From positions 37,950,001-38,014,000 of the forward strand of contig NC_070614.1 of assembly GCF_027172205.1 (NCBI RefSeq): DNA of 64,000 nucleotides. Reading direction: 5' to 3'. The notes under the pieces were generated by a model, which did no database searches, was not told the DNA's origin, and was given only the letters and a program-made list of their open reading frames with translations. Source of the stretch: Podarcis raffonei. Lineage: Eukaryota; Chordata; Lepidosauria; Squamata; Lacertidae. The position numbers and the translations under genes are program-made. This document shows, in pieces, positions 12,223 through 26,200 of this stretch (the stretch's first letter is position 1; each line of letters begins with the position of its first letter).

Positions 12223-12302
12223 GACAGAGAATAGAATCATAGAATTGTATAGCTGGAAGGGACCAAAAGGACCATCTAGCCCAACTTCCTGCATTGTGCA
12301 AG
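12223..12302 (+). mobile_element. CR1 LINE 3' fragment
   Basis: Contains AGAATCATAGAATTGTATAG, CTGGAAGGGACC and CCATCTAGCCCAACTTCCTG, a motif series of amniote CR1 3' regions. Confidence 0.65.
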
Positions 12303-12653
12303 ATGTGCCCATAGGAAGGAGAGGGGAAGCTGCAGCAGTAACAGTGGCAAGGAGGGAGGTGGGCCCACACAGGAGGGGGGGGATGCTGAGAGTATCTTCC
12401 CCAAGGGCCCCCCAAAACCTGCTACTAACTAGATGGTGAAATACAGCAAAATCCTGAATTTGTGTTTTAGTATTGCTGTTCTATGAAGCACCATCAAACT
12501 GTATGGCATATACGAGGTGCGAGTGGGCAGGTCCCTGCCTTCAGGAACTCACTATCTGAAAGGTGGCACAGGGGAGACAATAGAGGAAGGAAGGGAAATG
12601 GAGGTGTTGATAAATCCTGGGAGCAGGACATGCATTTATTTTAGATATACATA

Positions 12654-12879
12654 CAGTGGTACCTTGGGTTACATACTCTTCAGGTTACAGACTCCACTAA
12701 CCCAGAAATAGTGCTTCAGGTTAAGAACTTTGCTTCAGGTTGAGAACAGAAATTGTGCTCCGGCGGCACAGTAGCAGCAGGAGGCCCCATTAGCTAAAGT
12801 GGTGCTTCAGGTTAAGAACAGTTTCAGGTTAAGTACGGACCTCCAGAACGAATTAAGTACTTAACCCGAGGTACCACTG
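12654..12879 (+). mobile_element. TIR MITE (CAGTGGTACCTCGG family), copy 3
   Basis: 226 bp with intact TIRs and a TA dinucleotide on each side (12652-12653, 12880-12881). It lies downstream of or within the 3' part of ODAD1. Best-preserved TA duplication of the family. Confidence 0.8.
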
Positions 12880-13490
12880 TATTACAGTGGGAAGAATAAT
12901 TAAAGGATAAGACTGTTGTTGATAAATGTTCCTTCCTTTGCTTCTTGGGGCCATAAGGGACACTAAACGTTTGTATCCAAGCACGCCCATGATTGCTTTT
13001 AGGGCAGCCTGCCTTGATTTTGTGTTGCCCTTCGGATTTTATTTTTTTAAAAGCTCTATGGATTTTGTTGTCTCCAGGCTTGTTTTATGACTCAAGTTAT
13101 TTGCATTTTGCCATGACCTTTTGGCTTAGACAAGTAAACTAATAAATATGCCAAGAGGTAGGGAAAATATCTGCCCCTGTGTGAGGATTGTTTACTCCGA
13201 CTGCCAAACTGCTTCTTCATGAAAATGTTTTTAGAGCAGGGGCCTAATCTACTCCCCCCGCCCCAAGAGGCAAGGAGAGTTGCAAAAAGCAAAGCAGAAG
13301 AGGAAATTATTGTATGGCTGTTCGAAATTAATTTTGCTGTATATAAATATACTTCAGTCATAAAAGGTATATAAATAATAATCCAGTAAGGAACTTGCTT
13401 CAGAAGACCCCGATCTGAGTAATAGTAATAGTAATAGTAATAGTAATATTAGCTCTGCATCCAGGACTCTGTCTGGCCTTTTGTACTCAC

Positions 13491-14155
13491 ATCATTCATA
13501 ATTTTTTGCTTGAGCTCTTCATGAGTTAAGGGTTTCTCGTCTTCTTCTGTTATTGGCTCATGGCCAGTTCTGCAAAGAGCAAACATTAAGATGATAAAAA
13601 CGAAGAGTGTCTTTTGCACTAAGTACTGCAAACCAGTCCTTTTAAAAACAGTTTTTTTTCAGGGCTCCTCCCAAGACCAGTTTTTATTCAGCATTTATTC
13701 CAACTTGTTCATGAGGCATTTATATGACAATAAGCAATCATCCTGATGTACACATCTTCCTGTTAATCATTCATTTACCCCACAATTTTCAATGCATTTC
13801 CCCGTAACTTTCTAAGAAGTCCAGTTTTGTGGGGTTTTTAAGTGGATTTGTTGTACTAGGGTGACGGAGTGCTTTAACCCACTTTAAAGGCACAAACCTA
13901 AAGTTTTGCACTTGAATCCCTCCTGCAAAACACTGGCAGTCTGGAGGCACCCAGAGAGATGGAATACGCTGCATCTGTTGAATGTTCTGCCTGCTGCCAA
14001 GTTATTCAGAGTAAAATATTTCCTGGGATGTGGGCAGCTGGATCTAACCCATTGCATCCCAGTCCCATCCTAAAATTTCTTCTATGGGTTTAACACAGTA
14101 AACCTTTCTGCTCAGAAAATCTAATATTCTCCTCTGCATGAGTGCTTTTCCTACC

Positions 14156-14200
<45 letters not shown>

Positions 14201-17200
14201 CCAAGGCCTCATATGGCATTTAGTCTTGATTGCATTTTTAAAATATTTATCCAACATGGGTCTCCAAGGCAGCTTCAAACATAATTAAAACCATCCATTT
14301 CAATATAACAATTAAAAAATAATTACAGAATCAGCAACACACAAGCATATACACAAAACAGAAAGCAGGAAATCAGTCAAAACAAACATGCCTCTTGAGC
14401 AAACAAGAACACGCAGAATTGGCAACTACAACTTAATAATGTAGGCACCCAATGACAGAAGCTAGACAGGGTGCATCAAAGAGCAGGGGCCGTCCTAGAA
14501 AAGGCCCCGTTCTCCATTTCTTCTCCTTTAATGCTGGAGGTGGGAGCAGCCAGAAGAGAGCCGCAGTAGAATTATTTGTTTCCCCAGCTTTTAATGTGTC
14601 TTATTTTATAGAAACAAGAATAAACTATACATTCTAACTAATGATCCTCATGTCATCTATCAACATTAAGGCACTGCAAATTAACATTGTTTTATAGAAA
14701 TCCACAAACGATCTTGATATTCTACCAGAGGCTTTCTCTATATAAATAATACATTCCTATACAACATAAAGACATAATTGCTTTATAATTAATTAATTCT
14801 TACTACTGCAGTTCTTTCTTTTACAAATTAGGCATAATTTGAATCTTATATTAATTTCCAGTAGTGCTTTCCAAATATTTTATATTGAGTTTTACAATTC
14901 CAATACAAAATACATTCATGCAAACACTTTAAGGACTTTATCATCATCATCATCATCATCATCACAGTACTATTCCAGATTGTTTTATAGTAAAATATTT
15001 TATGCATTAATATTCTATGCCAAATATCTTTTGCTCAGTCCCACACAGATGGCATTTGCTGTTTCTTCCGGTGTTTAGCGATCCGTATCTGGGGACACTG
15101 CCAACATATTGCCCACCATTTTTCTTTCCTAATAGCATAATCATAGGATCCATAATTTATTCATATCCTATGATCTCATCATTTTTCCTTGTAATTTTTT
15201 TTAACTGTAAAACATTTTCTGCAATAACATTCCATACCAGATATCTTTTTCTCATTCCCATAGATGTTTCTTCCAGTGTTTAGCTATCTGTATCTTGGGG
15301 TGCTACAAACATAATGTTATGCACAACCCCAATCTCTAAGCAGTGAGAGATTCCAGGGGTTCCAAGCGCTCACTCGGGGTTTGGCTTCCTTGGAACAGGG
15401 GTGCTCACTTGAATAAAATGGGCAACGCCAATCAATACTTGGGGGGGGCTAGCTCCCTCAAATATTTTATGGGGGTGTAAAAGATCTTTGGCACCTAGGA
15501 GTTGGCTCCTAAGTCTTGGAATGGAGGTCAGTGGAGACTGAGGCGTCTTTAGGGTGTATGGTTTTATATGCACATGTGTACAACCTGGATATAGGATTCG
15601 GGGGTTCACAACATTAACACATGGATCCTACTTCCCCTTTAGGTTTCCAGAGAAGCCTCAAAGTCCACAACATGTTTTTGTTTCCCAGCTTCCAGCTCTT
15701 GCACACAACAACTATTTTGGCTATTGTTCTTCTGCCTAGGCTCACATGGTCTCCAGCCAGTTGAGGGGCGTGCAGGGGGACACCTGTCAGTTTGCATTTC
15801 TTAGTGCAGAAAGTATTGATCTGATGTGTAGAGATCTTTCCTATTCTACTTAGTTCAAGAGTGTTCTGGAAGGTTTCTTTCTATGTGAAAGAAACAGGCA
15901 GAAGGTTTCTGATGTTTGGGTTATTCCTTCTGGGAAGCTGAGTACAGCTGGTTTAAAACTGGTTCTGTTATCTTTCTGTCAAGGTCATGCTGACTATAAT
16001 AGTCAGGTCAGGAGGAGCCTGGGTTTCACACACTTTCTTTTTCTATCTCTTTGTTCTGGTGTGGTGTTCCGTTCTGTATGCTATAATGTTGAGGTTTAGT
16101 CTTATTATAAGTTCTTTTTAAGTTTAAGTTAAGTCTGCTGCAACTGGATTTCTTATGGACTGTGCCAATTCTGAATGTATTGGATTTGTGACCATTATGC
16201 TCATTTATTTGCCTTCAGTAGCAGTAAAGCTCTGCTGGATGAAATACAATTGCCTCTAGTCTATTTTTTGGGAACTCTGCAACATGTTTAAGTCCTCCTC
16301 CACATGCACGACAACACCTACCCCATTTTCCCAGACAGAATCATCACTTAGCTCATTCTTTGAGATGCTGACGAGCAGTTAAACTGGACAGCTAAAGCCA
16401 TTACAAAAAGAATACACACTCATAACAATATTCTCTAACATCTTCCCTTAACATATGCTAATTCAGTTTTCCTAATAACATAACCATGGGGTCCCTCATA
16501 AACTCATATCCTATGCCCTCCAATTTTCCTTGTTACCGCAACCCAAAATATCTGAGCTTTCCATGATCTCAGTATAGAATACCCTTTGCCAACCCAGTAA
16601 CCTCCAGCTGCTGGGCTGGCAGGAGCTGATAGGAATTGTAGTCCAAAACAGGTTGATACAGAAAATCTTAAACATATGGGCAGGTTCATGTGGGGTTAGG
16701 CAGGTCTCCTTACCCAGCAGTGGGTGGCCGAACAAGCATAGGCTGTGCCCGAATCTCAGGTTTCTGCCCCAGAAGCAGTTGCACTGTCTCCAGAGTGTCG
16801 TAGGGCTGATCATATTCCTGAGAAAAGAAGAGGCAAGGTTTATTGATTGCTTCCCCTCCCACTAGAGATTTAAAATAAAACAGCCTGAGGTCAAGTACTC
16901 TGCCCCACCTATTAATCCAGATCTATCTATTCTTCCTACTAGATCAATTAAAAACTGAGTGACTTCGTTAGCTACAGCTAATATGAGAATTTTGGTTTTC
17001 GGTTTTTTAAAAAGGTTACTTACTCTCACAATTGCAGAAATGCATTTGATAAAATAAAAGTAAATGTGTTAAGGGATTTGAAATGAGGCTGGCAAAGCAA
17101 AAGTAATATCATGCTTTCAAGCCCTGTGGACTCCACTGCAGAGTTGCAAAGTAATTTCCCTCTGTACCAGGACATTTTGAAAGGAACACATACGAACAGT

Positions 17201-20200
17201 TATATCAGAATGGGATTAAAACCCTAGACTATTCAACAGGAAAGATTTACAAGCAGGTTTGTCCTGCAAAATCGATAGGGGTTCTCACTCTCAGTAAAAT
17301 ATTTTGCACACGGTAATTGCAGCAGGGAATTGGGCTCAGAGAAGTGAGTCAAAAGGTTGTCTCCTCCTCTCCCTTTCTCCATGATCCCTGAGCCATCCCT
17401 TTCTCCTGCCCCTGTTGTTGTGTCCTGCCCATCCACCCTGCATACCTCAGCCTTGGCGAAAGAATACATAGCCAACAGCTGGTTGGTCTTTTGCTCAATC
17501 AAGCCCAGGTAGATTGCAACGTTCTCGTCCTGGGCAGTCGTCGACCCCCCCAGCTTCTTTTCCAGCACTGAGTAGTCACACTGCAGTTTCCAAAAGAGAG
17601 CCTCGATTGCTTTGAGAGGAGGAAAGAAAGCAAAATGAATGAATCCCTGCCCACCCACACAGCTCTTAACTTTAAGCACTCATTTCCACTCACTTCCTAG
17701 AGAGCCTGGAAGTCTTGAGGTCAACCTGGATAAGCGCCAGGGGTCAGCCCAGCGAGTGGCGCCCCTTCCCCAATTCAAGGTGCCTAGTACCTAAGGCTTG
17801 CCAAATTATTCTGCACATGAGACAACACCCTGTCCCCCAAAATAAACACCTCTCCCTGGGAGCAGAATAATAATAATAATCATCATCATCTATCATTTTT
17901 CTGCTCTTTCATGACACACAGAATTCGCTGCCCAAGGCAATGGTAGCTCCAGCCCTGCTAAGAGTCAACTTGATAAATGGTGGCCTGGTTTGCATGGTCT
18001 TATCTTGGCATTTAATAAGCCAGGATATGCATGAGCTACTGCTGCTCGCAGGTGCCAGGCAGCTCCTTTCCTCAGCCCAGCAAGCAGGCGGCTGAACAAG
18101 CCAGGACCCAGCTGTCTATCATAGCTGCCCATTATCTGAAAACCCAGAAACTATGGTGAATGGCTTACAAACCAGCCAGTGTCTTAAAATCAACTTTAAG
18201 CCATGGCTTGATATCCTGGCTAGTTTGTAAGCAATTAACCATAACTTCCAGGTTCACACATGTCAGGAAGTGAGGAAGAAGCCATCAATTTCCATTCCAA
18301 CCTGCACTTGCTGCATGCAGCACTGTTTCCATTCCACTGCAGTTTGGCTTCTGACAAAAACAAAAAACCCCTATGTTATTCAGCTCACTGTCCACTGTGG
18401 TGGAACTTGACAGAACATCTGGCATTATTTCACACCATTCGCTGCACTGCAAAGGAAACACGATGCAAAGCGGGAGGGAGTCATCAATTATGTATCTTTT
18501 GCAAGCTTTAAATGGCAGCAACAAATACCGCTCATATTCGCGAGATTGCTTTCCATCCCTGGCATGGGATGTATAAATGAGCATTGGCAATTTCCACCCC
18601 CATTCCCATCAGAATTCCTCAACAACCCTATGGGAAGCTATAATTGATAGCTAAGTCCTGGCTTGTTCAGCTGCTTACTTGTGGGCAGAGCGAAGCGGCA
18701 GATAACACTCATTCACATCCTGGCTTATTGAGCCAGGATATGATAGTGCAGATTTGCCCTGCATGTTCTGTACTTTTTGTCTACATGGCTCTTTGGAAGC
18801 TATCTTCAACTGGCCAGCCATCAGCCCATCTTGTGACTATGAATTCCAAGAGACAGGCTGGAGTCAGGTGACAGCTTTCTTTTGTCTTTTTTCCCAGAAA
18901 GCTGAAGGCAATTTGAAAGAAGGGTCCGTTGGGAAAGGAAAGCCTCTTAAAATCACTCAGCTTTCTTAAATGCTGCAGTTTGTCTTCAGTCCTAATTACA
19001 CATTGCATGGAAAATAAAAATAATAAAATAAATTATTTCCTTTGTCCCACACCTACTGGCAACCAATTCCACAGGATAAGCCTGAGCATTTTGACAAAAT
19101 GATATTCTCTCCCTCTTCCAATTTTGCCTTTCAGACCTCCCCCCTCCTCAAGCTTATCTGTCTGCTGAGGATGATACAACCAGGATCTGTGCTATTTTCT
19201 GTGACTAGCTGTGCCTGTTGGCTGATCATCCTGTTCCTCAAGGGAGTCTGTGGACTGCATCAGGCCCATACAGCCTTTTCAAACCAGAACACAAAGCCAT
19301 TTCCCTCCCCACCACCATCCCAACTACTGGCAAGGAACCACAACCGCTTCTTCCTTTTTAAAAAAAATAATGGTGCTGAACGTAACAGGGCCTGGTGACC
19401 AGGGCTGGGCACTGGCATTCGCTGTTAGAAAGTGAAGCCTCTCATCCTCCACTATCTGTGTAGTGCTAGCCTAGCACTCAAACCTGCCCAATAGTGAGAG
19501 CCAGTGTGGTGTAGTGGTTAGAGTGTCAGACTAGAACATGGGAGACCAGGGTTCAAATCCCTCCTCAGACATGAAGCTCATTGGGTGACCCTGGGCCAGC
19601 CACTGCCTCTCAGCTTAACCTACCTCACAGGATTGTTGTGGAGATTAAATGTGGAGTGAGTGAACTGTGTATGCCACCTTGAGCTCTTTGGAGAAAAAGG
19701 TGGCATGTAAGTGCAATCAATCAATCAATCGCTGGCCAGATTCCTTGCTGCGAGAGCTCAGCAACTGCTATGAAAAGGGGCATCCCGAGAATCTACATTT
19801 TCAGTGCAAAGACAAAACCAAGCCCCAAGTTCAGCGGGTTGCAAAGGAAAGCTTCAGAACATGTTTCCAGTTCCTACGATGGTGCCTCCACCATCTTTCT
19901 CTTCCTGGCACACAAACACAGTCCCTGCTTACCGTTCTTGAGCTGCTCCCAAATCTTGTGGTGACCCTTCAATGCCAGCTCAATCCCGTTCGCCTCTTTC
20001 ACAGCTTCCTCCTGCTGCGCTTCAGCCTCCTTGAGCCGCAACAGCTGCTCTCCCTCGTCCTGGGCACTTTGCTTTTGCGCCTCCTGTATCTCATGGTAGA
20101 GCTAGAAGAGTGGAGGAGCAAGATGGAGAAAGCGGGGGGGGGGGGTCGTCATTAATTTCACTATTACAGGAGGTTGGCAAAAACAAGGCGCAAATAAGTG

Positions 20201-23200
20201 ATAAGAGGGTGGGAGGGCATCGTTCCTGAAAGAAGCTTGTGCAAAAATAACACTGTGGTGCTAGGACATCTCAAAAGGGAAAGAGCCCTGATGCAATGTG
20301 GTGCAGCCCAAGGTGTATTTGGGTAAGCAGAGGGCAGCCACAGCATACATTTAAAGCAGATTCAATGCACATAGCTTTCCACAAAGAATCTTGGAATTCT
20401 AGTTTGACCCAGCACCCTTAACAAACTACAGTCGTCGTCCCCAAGCCGCATGCTTTAAATCTATATGGTGGGGACACATACTACTTGTTTCTGCACTTCT
20501 GTTGAATAAGGAACTGGGAACCAGGAAGCAAACTTCAGCCTCGTTCAGCAAGATGCGGCAGGAATCCCTGCTTGCTAACAGCAGCAAAGGTTGGAAGAAT
20601 TGGGGAAGAGGGTGGGGAAGTATGGGCTGGCATTGTGATGATGACAGCATTGTGTAGAGACTTCAAAAAAACTTGCTTGCACGAATATCACTAATTCTAT
20701 GATAAATTGTAATGGGAGGGAGGGGAAACCAAGACACAGCACTAACCTCAGTGATTTGTTCCCATATCTGCTCCTTCTGATCGTTCTGATCATTGACGTA
20801 GTTGAACTGAGCAAAGTTCCGTTCCTCCTCTGAAGTGGGAAAGAAAAACATCGGTAGCAGATCTTAACTCGCATCCCACTGCCTGAACCAGCCAGTACCC
20901 AAACTGATTCAAGGGAAGTCCCTATAAAGGGTAAGGTCCCAGATCTCATTCTGTTCTTCCTGAGCCAAAAAGACCCAAAGGACAGTCATGGTTCAAAAGG
21001 AAAATGGACCCTCTCCCATTGCAGCCCCCTGCCTTGCCTATCACCTTGCACGTATATATTCAATGCAGCATCCAAGGTTGGGGCGTCGGTGAGTTCCAGG
21101 ACTTGATCCACAGTGGTGTGTAAAGATTCAAGCATCTCCTCCTCAGGGTCTTTCCGTTTGGACTCTTCCTCTGATTGAAAATAAAGAGAATCTAGGAGCC
21201 CCGGTTCCTAGGGCAACCTCAAAGTCATGTGAATCCCCACCTCAATCAGAGACATGCATTAAAGGAGTGGAAAAGCCACCCATCTTTTTTAATCACTTGT
21301 CTTGACCAAAGCTGCAACATTTCAATTATTATAAACCGCAAGAGGAAGCAAGATGTGACGTGTAAACCAGCGCTCGTGGCTCGATTCTCCTCCAACAAAC
21401 CACACGAAGAAAGCAAGGTTGATGTCCCCTATGACAAGGTTGCAGCACTGGGGGCTTTTTAGCTTAGAGAAAAGGGGCGCAAGAGGCGGCAAGACAGACA
21501 TTTACAAAATTATGCGTGGCATGGAAAAAAGGTTTTCTCCCTCTCTCACGGCAAGAGAAATAGAGAAATCCCCATGAAGGTGAGCGTTGGAAGATTTGCA
21601 TGGAGAGAAACAAACCATAAGTGGTGGTTTGTTGCTGCTTTTCAGTAAGCTATAGTCTGTTTAGCAATGGCTTGCCGTTGACCCAATTACTGTTAATAAT
21701 TGCTATGCCAAAGGAAGTAGGTAGATTGCTTTAGAAATACTGTTTTACCCACATGAGAATTTAAATCAAACTCACATGATAATTTATTAAAACTCACATG
21801 ATAACTTATTAAAATGTTTTAATTGGGCTGCAGCCATACTCTTTAGCCAACTATTTCTCTGAATACAAAAAAGTTCATTAAAATATGTGTGTGTGTGTGT
21901 GTGTGTTTTGCGGGGTAACTTAAGATAACACAGATTGATTAGGTATTAACCCCCAAGATCCTCTGCTTTAATTCACAAAATTCTTCCCAGAGAAGGCAGC
22001 AGTCCTGGCTCTGAGCTGTCCCACTATAAACCACAACACACACTTGCCTCCCAAAGGCCAAGGAATACTTCTGGCACCAGACAAAGAAGCAAACACTGGC
22101 CCTTTTCTCACAAGCGTATGATTGTGCAGTTTTGGGCTGCTGGTGATATCTGCTGTTGGTAAGTTATACTGTATGGTGATCTTGCTTCTGTAGATCCAAA
22201 CAGATCTTGCTATTGTGGGGGGAATTTACTACAAGCTTTTGTGGAATTTAATACATAACTTTTAGTTTTGCTCATTGCGTATTATTATTCAGGACATCTT
22301 AATTTTCTAACTGCCTTTCACCGTGAGTTCCCAGGGCAGGTTACAACAATTTAAAAATATAACTTTAAGAACGGTTAAAACAGAATACAATTAAGAGAAT
22401 AGGGTGGACCCTGAGATATGTATCTCAGGCGTCAGAGGCCAGGATAAAGAGGTGCATCTTCAGCAAATGATGAAAACCACATGGTGAAGGTGCAAGACAC
22501 ACATCTGTGGGAAGGGAACATAGTCTAGAACTGCCACAGATAATGCCCTCTCCTGGGCTGTCCCCCTCAACTGTTGAAGATGGCAGAACTACCCTACAAC
22601 ATTCTAAATCCCGGAGAAGGTCTGTAGGGAAGCAAGCGGGTCTTTCATACATTTGGTGCCTAAGTCATTTAAAGCTTTAAATCCTAGCATGAGCACTTTG
22701 AACTGAGCCTAGAAATGAATTGGCAACCAATGCACCTGTTTGAAACTGGCTATGTGAGTTCTAAATGGATCCCCAGCCAGTAGCTGTCTTTTGGATGTGT
22801 TGAAGTCTCCCAAGTCATCTTCAAGGGCAGCCCTACAGAGAACATGTTGCAATAATCCATTTCTGAAGTTGCCAGAGCATGGGTAACAATGTCCAAGTTA
22901 TTTCTGTCCAAAAGGGTCCATGGCTAACAAATGAGCCAGAGCTGGAAACTGGCACTCCAAATCACTGAGGTCACCTGAGCCATTGCTTAGTTTCTATTTG
23001 TTCTGTGCCTGTTTTGTCTTGCCACAAGACCACTTCTGGGCATGTGGGAATGAATGAATGACTCAATAAATAGCTCCTAACCATACATGACACACACACA
23101 CACACACACACACAAACCTTTCTTTTGCTTGGCCTTTAGTGCCTCCTCCGTCAATGTCCTCTCCTGCAGCTTGACGGAAATGAAATCATTCAAGCGCTGG

Positions 23201-26200
23201 TCATTCTCTATCTGGCGGCATAATTCTTTCATCTCCGATTCATACTGCGCTACATCTTTCTTTGCCTTGTCCTGCAGCTGGCCTAGGCGCGTATGTGCCT
23301 CATCCCTATATTTACCCCAGTGGACAAATGGGATGGGGACAAGGTTTGGATATGTGAGAAAGAACCACCAGCAATTCCACTTCCCAACTTTTCTTCATGC
23401 TCTTATCCCCGTTTCTTCACCACCCCTGAAATCTAGCTTAAAGATGAAGAGTGTGAGTGACAGGCAGGAAGTCCTTGTTTCAGATATTACTTCACCATTT
23501 AGGAGAGGCCACAGCTCCCCCAGCATAAAACATCTCTGCGTGCAGAAGGTCCTATGCTCAACTGCTGCCATCTCCAATTACGGAATCTCAGGTAGAAAAG
23601 GCTGGGAAAGGCCTCAGTCCATGATACAGGAGAGCAGCCGTAAGTCAGGACTGAGAGTGCATTGTGTTCAATGGGCTGATGGCCTGGTCCACTCTAATGG
23701 AAGACGCAGGTGCCGATGTGCAATCAAGAGCCTCAAAGTGCACTCCTTGATGCACTGGAAAAGGAAAGCAGGCTTTGGCTCTACCACCCCATCACCTGAC
23801 GGTTTGGTAAAGCCTCGCATTCTTTTAAGCACTGTGCAATGCTCTTTGCAAGCTTTGGGTGTTGCTGTGAAGTCCCAACTATGTGACATCAGTAGCCATG
23901 CCTGCATGTCAAATTTGGACTGTGTGGCTTGGATCTGACCTACAGAGCCAAAAAGGTTCCTCAGGCTTGCTGTACAGGTCACAGAATCCTGCTTTTCCTG
24001 GTGCAGAATTTTTGTTTCCCTGAAGCAGAATTTCCATTTTAGTGCACAGGATATATAGCCCTGTCTTTTATATTAAGGTAAAGGGACCCCTGACCATTAG
24101 GTTCAGTCGTGGCCGACTCTGGGGTTGCGGCGCTCGTCTCGCTTTATTGGCCAAGGGAGCCGGCGTACAGCTTCCGAATCACATGGCCAGCATGACTAAG
24201 CCGCTTCTGGCGAACCAGAGCAGCTCACGGAAATGCCGTTTACCTTCCTGCCGGAGCGGTACCTATTTATCTACTTGCACTTTGACGTGCTTTTGTTTTG
24301 TTGTTGTTGTTTTTAAATAATTTTTATTAACTGGCCAATCACATCAAATTAAATCACATCACATACTTGCACTTTGACGTGCTTTTGAACTGCTAGGTTG
24401 GCAGGAGCAGGGACCGAGCAACGGGAGCTCACCCCATCACGGGGATTCGAACCGTTGACCTTCTGATCGGCAAGTCCTAGGCTCTGTGGCTTAACCCACA
24501 GTGCCACCCGCGTCTTTTATATTAGAGTGATGCTTAGAAGCTAGGACTTGGAGGGAGCATGGCTATTGCTGATTAAGTTGTCACAGTGCATGAATGGGTG
24601 GAGGCAGCAGGACAATGGAAGAGCAATGAAGAACCAGGGTATGAACATGAGCAAGGTTTCTGCAGGGACACTCCTCCCTGCCCCACCGTGCTTGAGTACT
24701 CCCCTTCCCCTAACCTTGCTTCGTAGGCTGCAGAGGATGTGCTGATGACTGCGCCAATGGCTCTACGAGTTTCCAACAGCTCCTAGAGGGAGAGAGAGGA
24801 AGCATTCAGATCTAGTCCCTAATTGCAACACAGCTGTACTATCCTGTTCACAAAGTTCTATCTCCTCACTGTAGCCCAATCACAGCTCTTCCCTTCTTTC
24901 CTAACCATTGTCATCCACACCATAGCAGAAGCACAGTCCATAGATTTAAACTCCACATGAATCTGCAAGTGTTAAAGAGGTCCTGTGAATTGGCCTTCAG
25001 ACCCTGCCCTGTCAAACCCAAGAATCAGAAATCCTTAGGTCCAAGAGGATAGGAATAAGGCAGGGGGCATCATAATTTTTGTTGTCAGAATCTAGTTGGT
25101 CAGTTACAATCCCTAGTTTAATAAGATAAAACATACCGTATTTTTTGCACCATAACACTCACTTTTTTCCTCCTAAAAAGTAAGGGGAAATGTCTGTGCG
25201 TGTTATGGAGGGAATGCCTACAGGTGGCATGCCTACGGATTTTCCTCCTCTAAAAACTACGTGTGTGTTATGGTCGGGTGTGTGTTATAGAGCGAAAAAT
25301 ACGGTACTTTCCAAATGCATGGTTTAGCTTTGTGATTCTCTCCCAGCCAATAAAAAGCCTTGATATTTTTTTTAATAACACTCTCAACAGTCAATCATAT
25401 CCTTCCATTCCATGCTGGAGTTCTCTCCAAGCAACCAGATCTCACAATTCTATAACAGAACCTTCATTAGTCTATCTCACGACTCCAGTCCCTCTCAGAA
25501 ACTCTCTTGGGCAATTACATCCTGTCAACTCTCCTCAATTTCCTCTTAGTGTGAATGTACCGTCTCTAGACGTTTATAAAGCTGTTCAAAGCGATCGTGT
25601 TCAAGCCGGAGAATTTCTAGATCCTCACGTAGCTGTGAATTCAAGACGAGCTGAGAATTGAATTCTGTGGTGGTCTGGAAATAGAAAAGTGGAGTGAGAA
25701 ACTAAAGACAAGCCAAGAATCCTGGCTCTCAGAAACCCTGGGCACTTGCAACCATTTTTACCCGGTCAAGCTGATTCTCAACTGTTCCTATCCGCTTCAG
25801 CAAGTTGCCCTTCTGTTCCTGGATCAGGGTCCCAGTGCCCACCACCAGCTTCTGGTCAGTCAAACGCTTGTTCCAGTTTTCGATCTGTCAGAAATGAAGA
25901 ATGAAAGCGGGGAAATGGGATAAGAAACTAGTATTTGGGATAGGACTAAAGAATCCTTGGCTCTTGGATCCCCTGTTCTAATGAATTCGACCCTCAAGTC
26001 CTAGCTGCCAATTCCCTCTGCATTTTTTAAAGCCCTCACACCCATTTTTAACCCAAAAGATCCTCCTCTCCTTTCTGGAGTTTCTCTTCGCCTGGATTTT
26101 TTTGGGGGGTGGGGGAAAGTGAAGGAAAAAATATTTTTCTTAGACTTCCATTCTGCTCTCAGGGCCTCACTTCACACTACTTGTTCTCTGTACCTGCTAT

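Noticed and set aside
19667-20155. 162-codon plus-strand open frame
   Set aside because: It begins in a MIR-like SINE tail and is the antisense shadow of the ODAD1 exon 19933-20101.
23087-23938. 283-codon plus-strand open frame, the longest in the window
   Set aside because: It starts in the CA repeat and runs antisense over an ODAD1 exon and intron. The minus strand there has the conserved coding exon with correct phases.
24420-24511. tRNA-like sequence (box-B-type GGTTCGAATCC) as a possible tRNA gene
   Set aside because: It is the head of a Sauria SINE; the same holds at 42471-42560 and 62170-62266. No intact cloverleaf with acceptor stem is seen.
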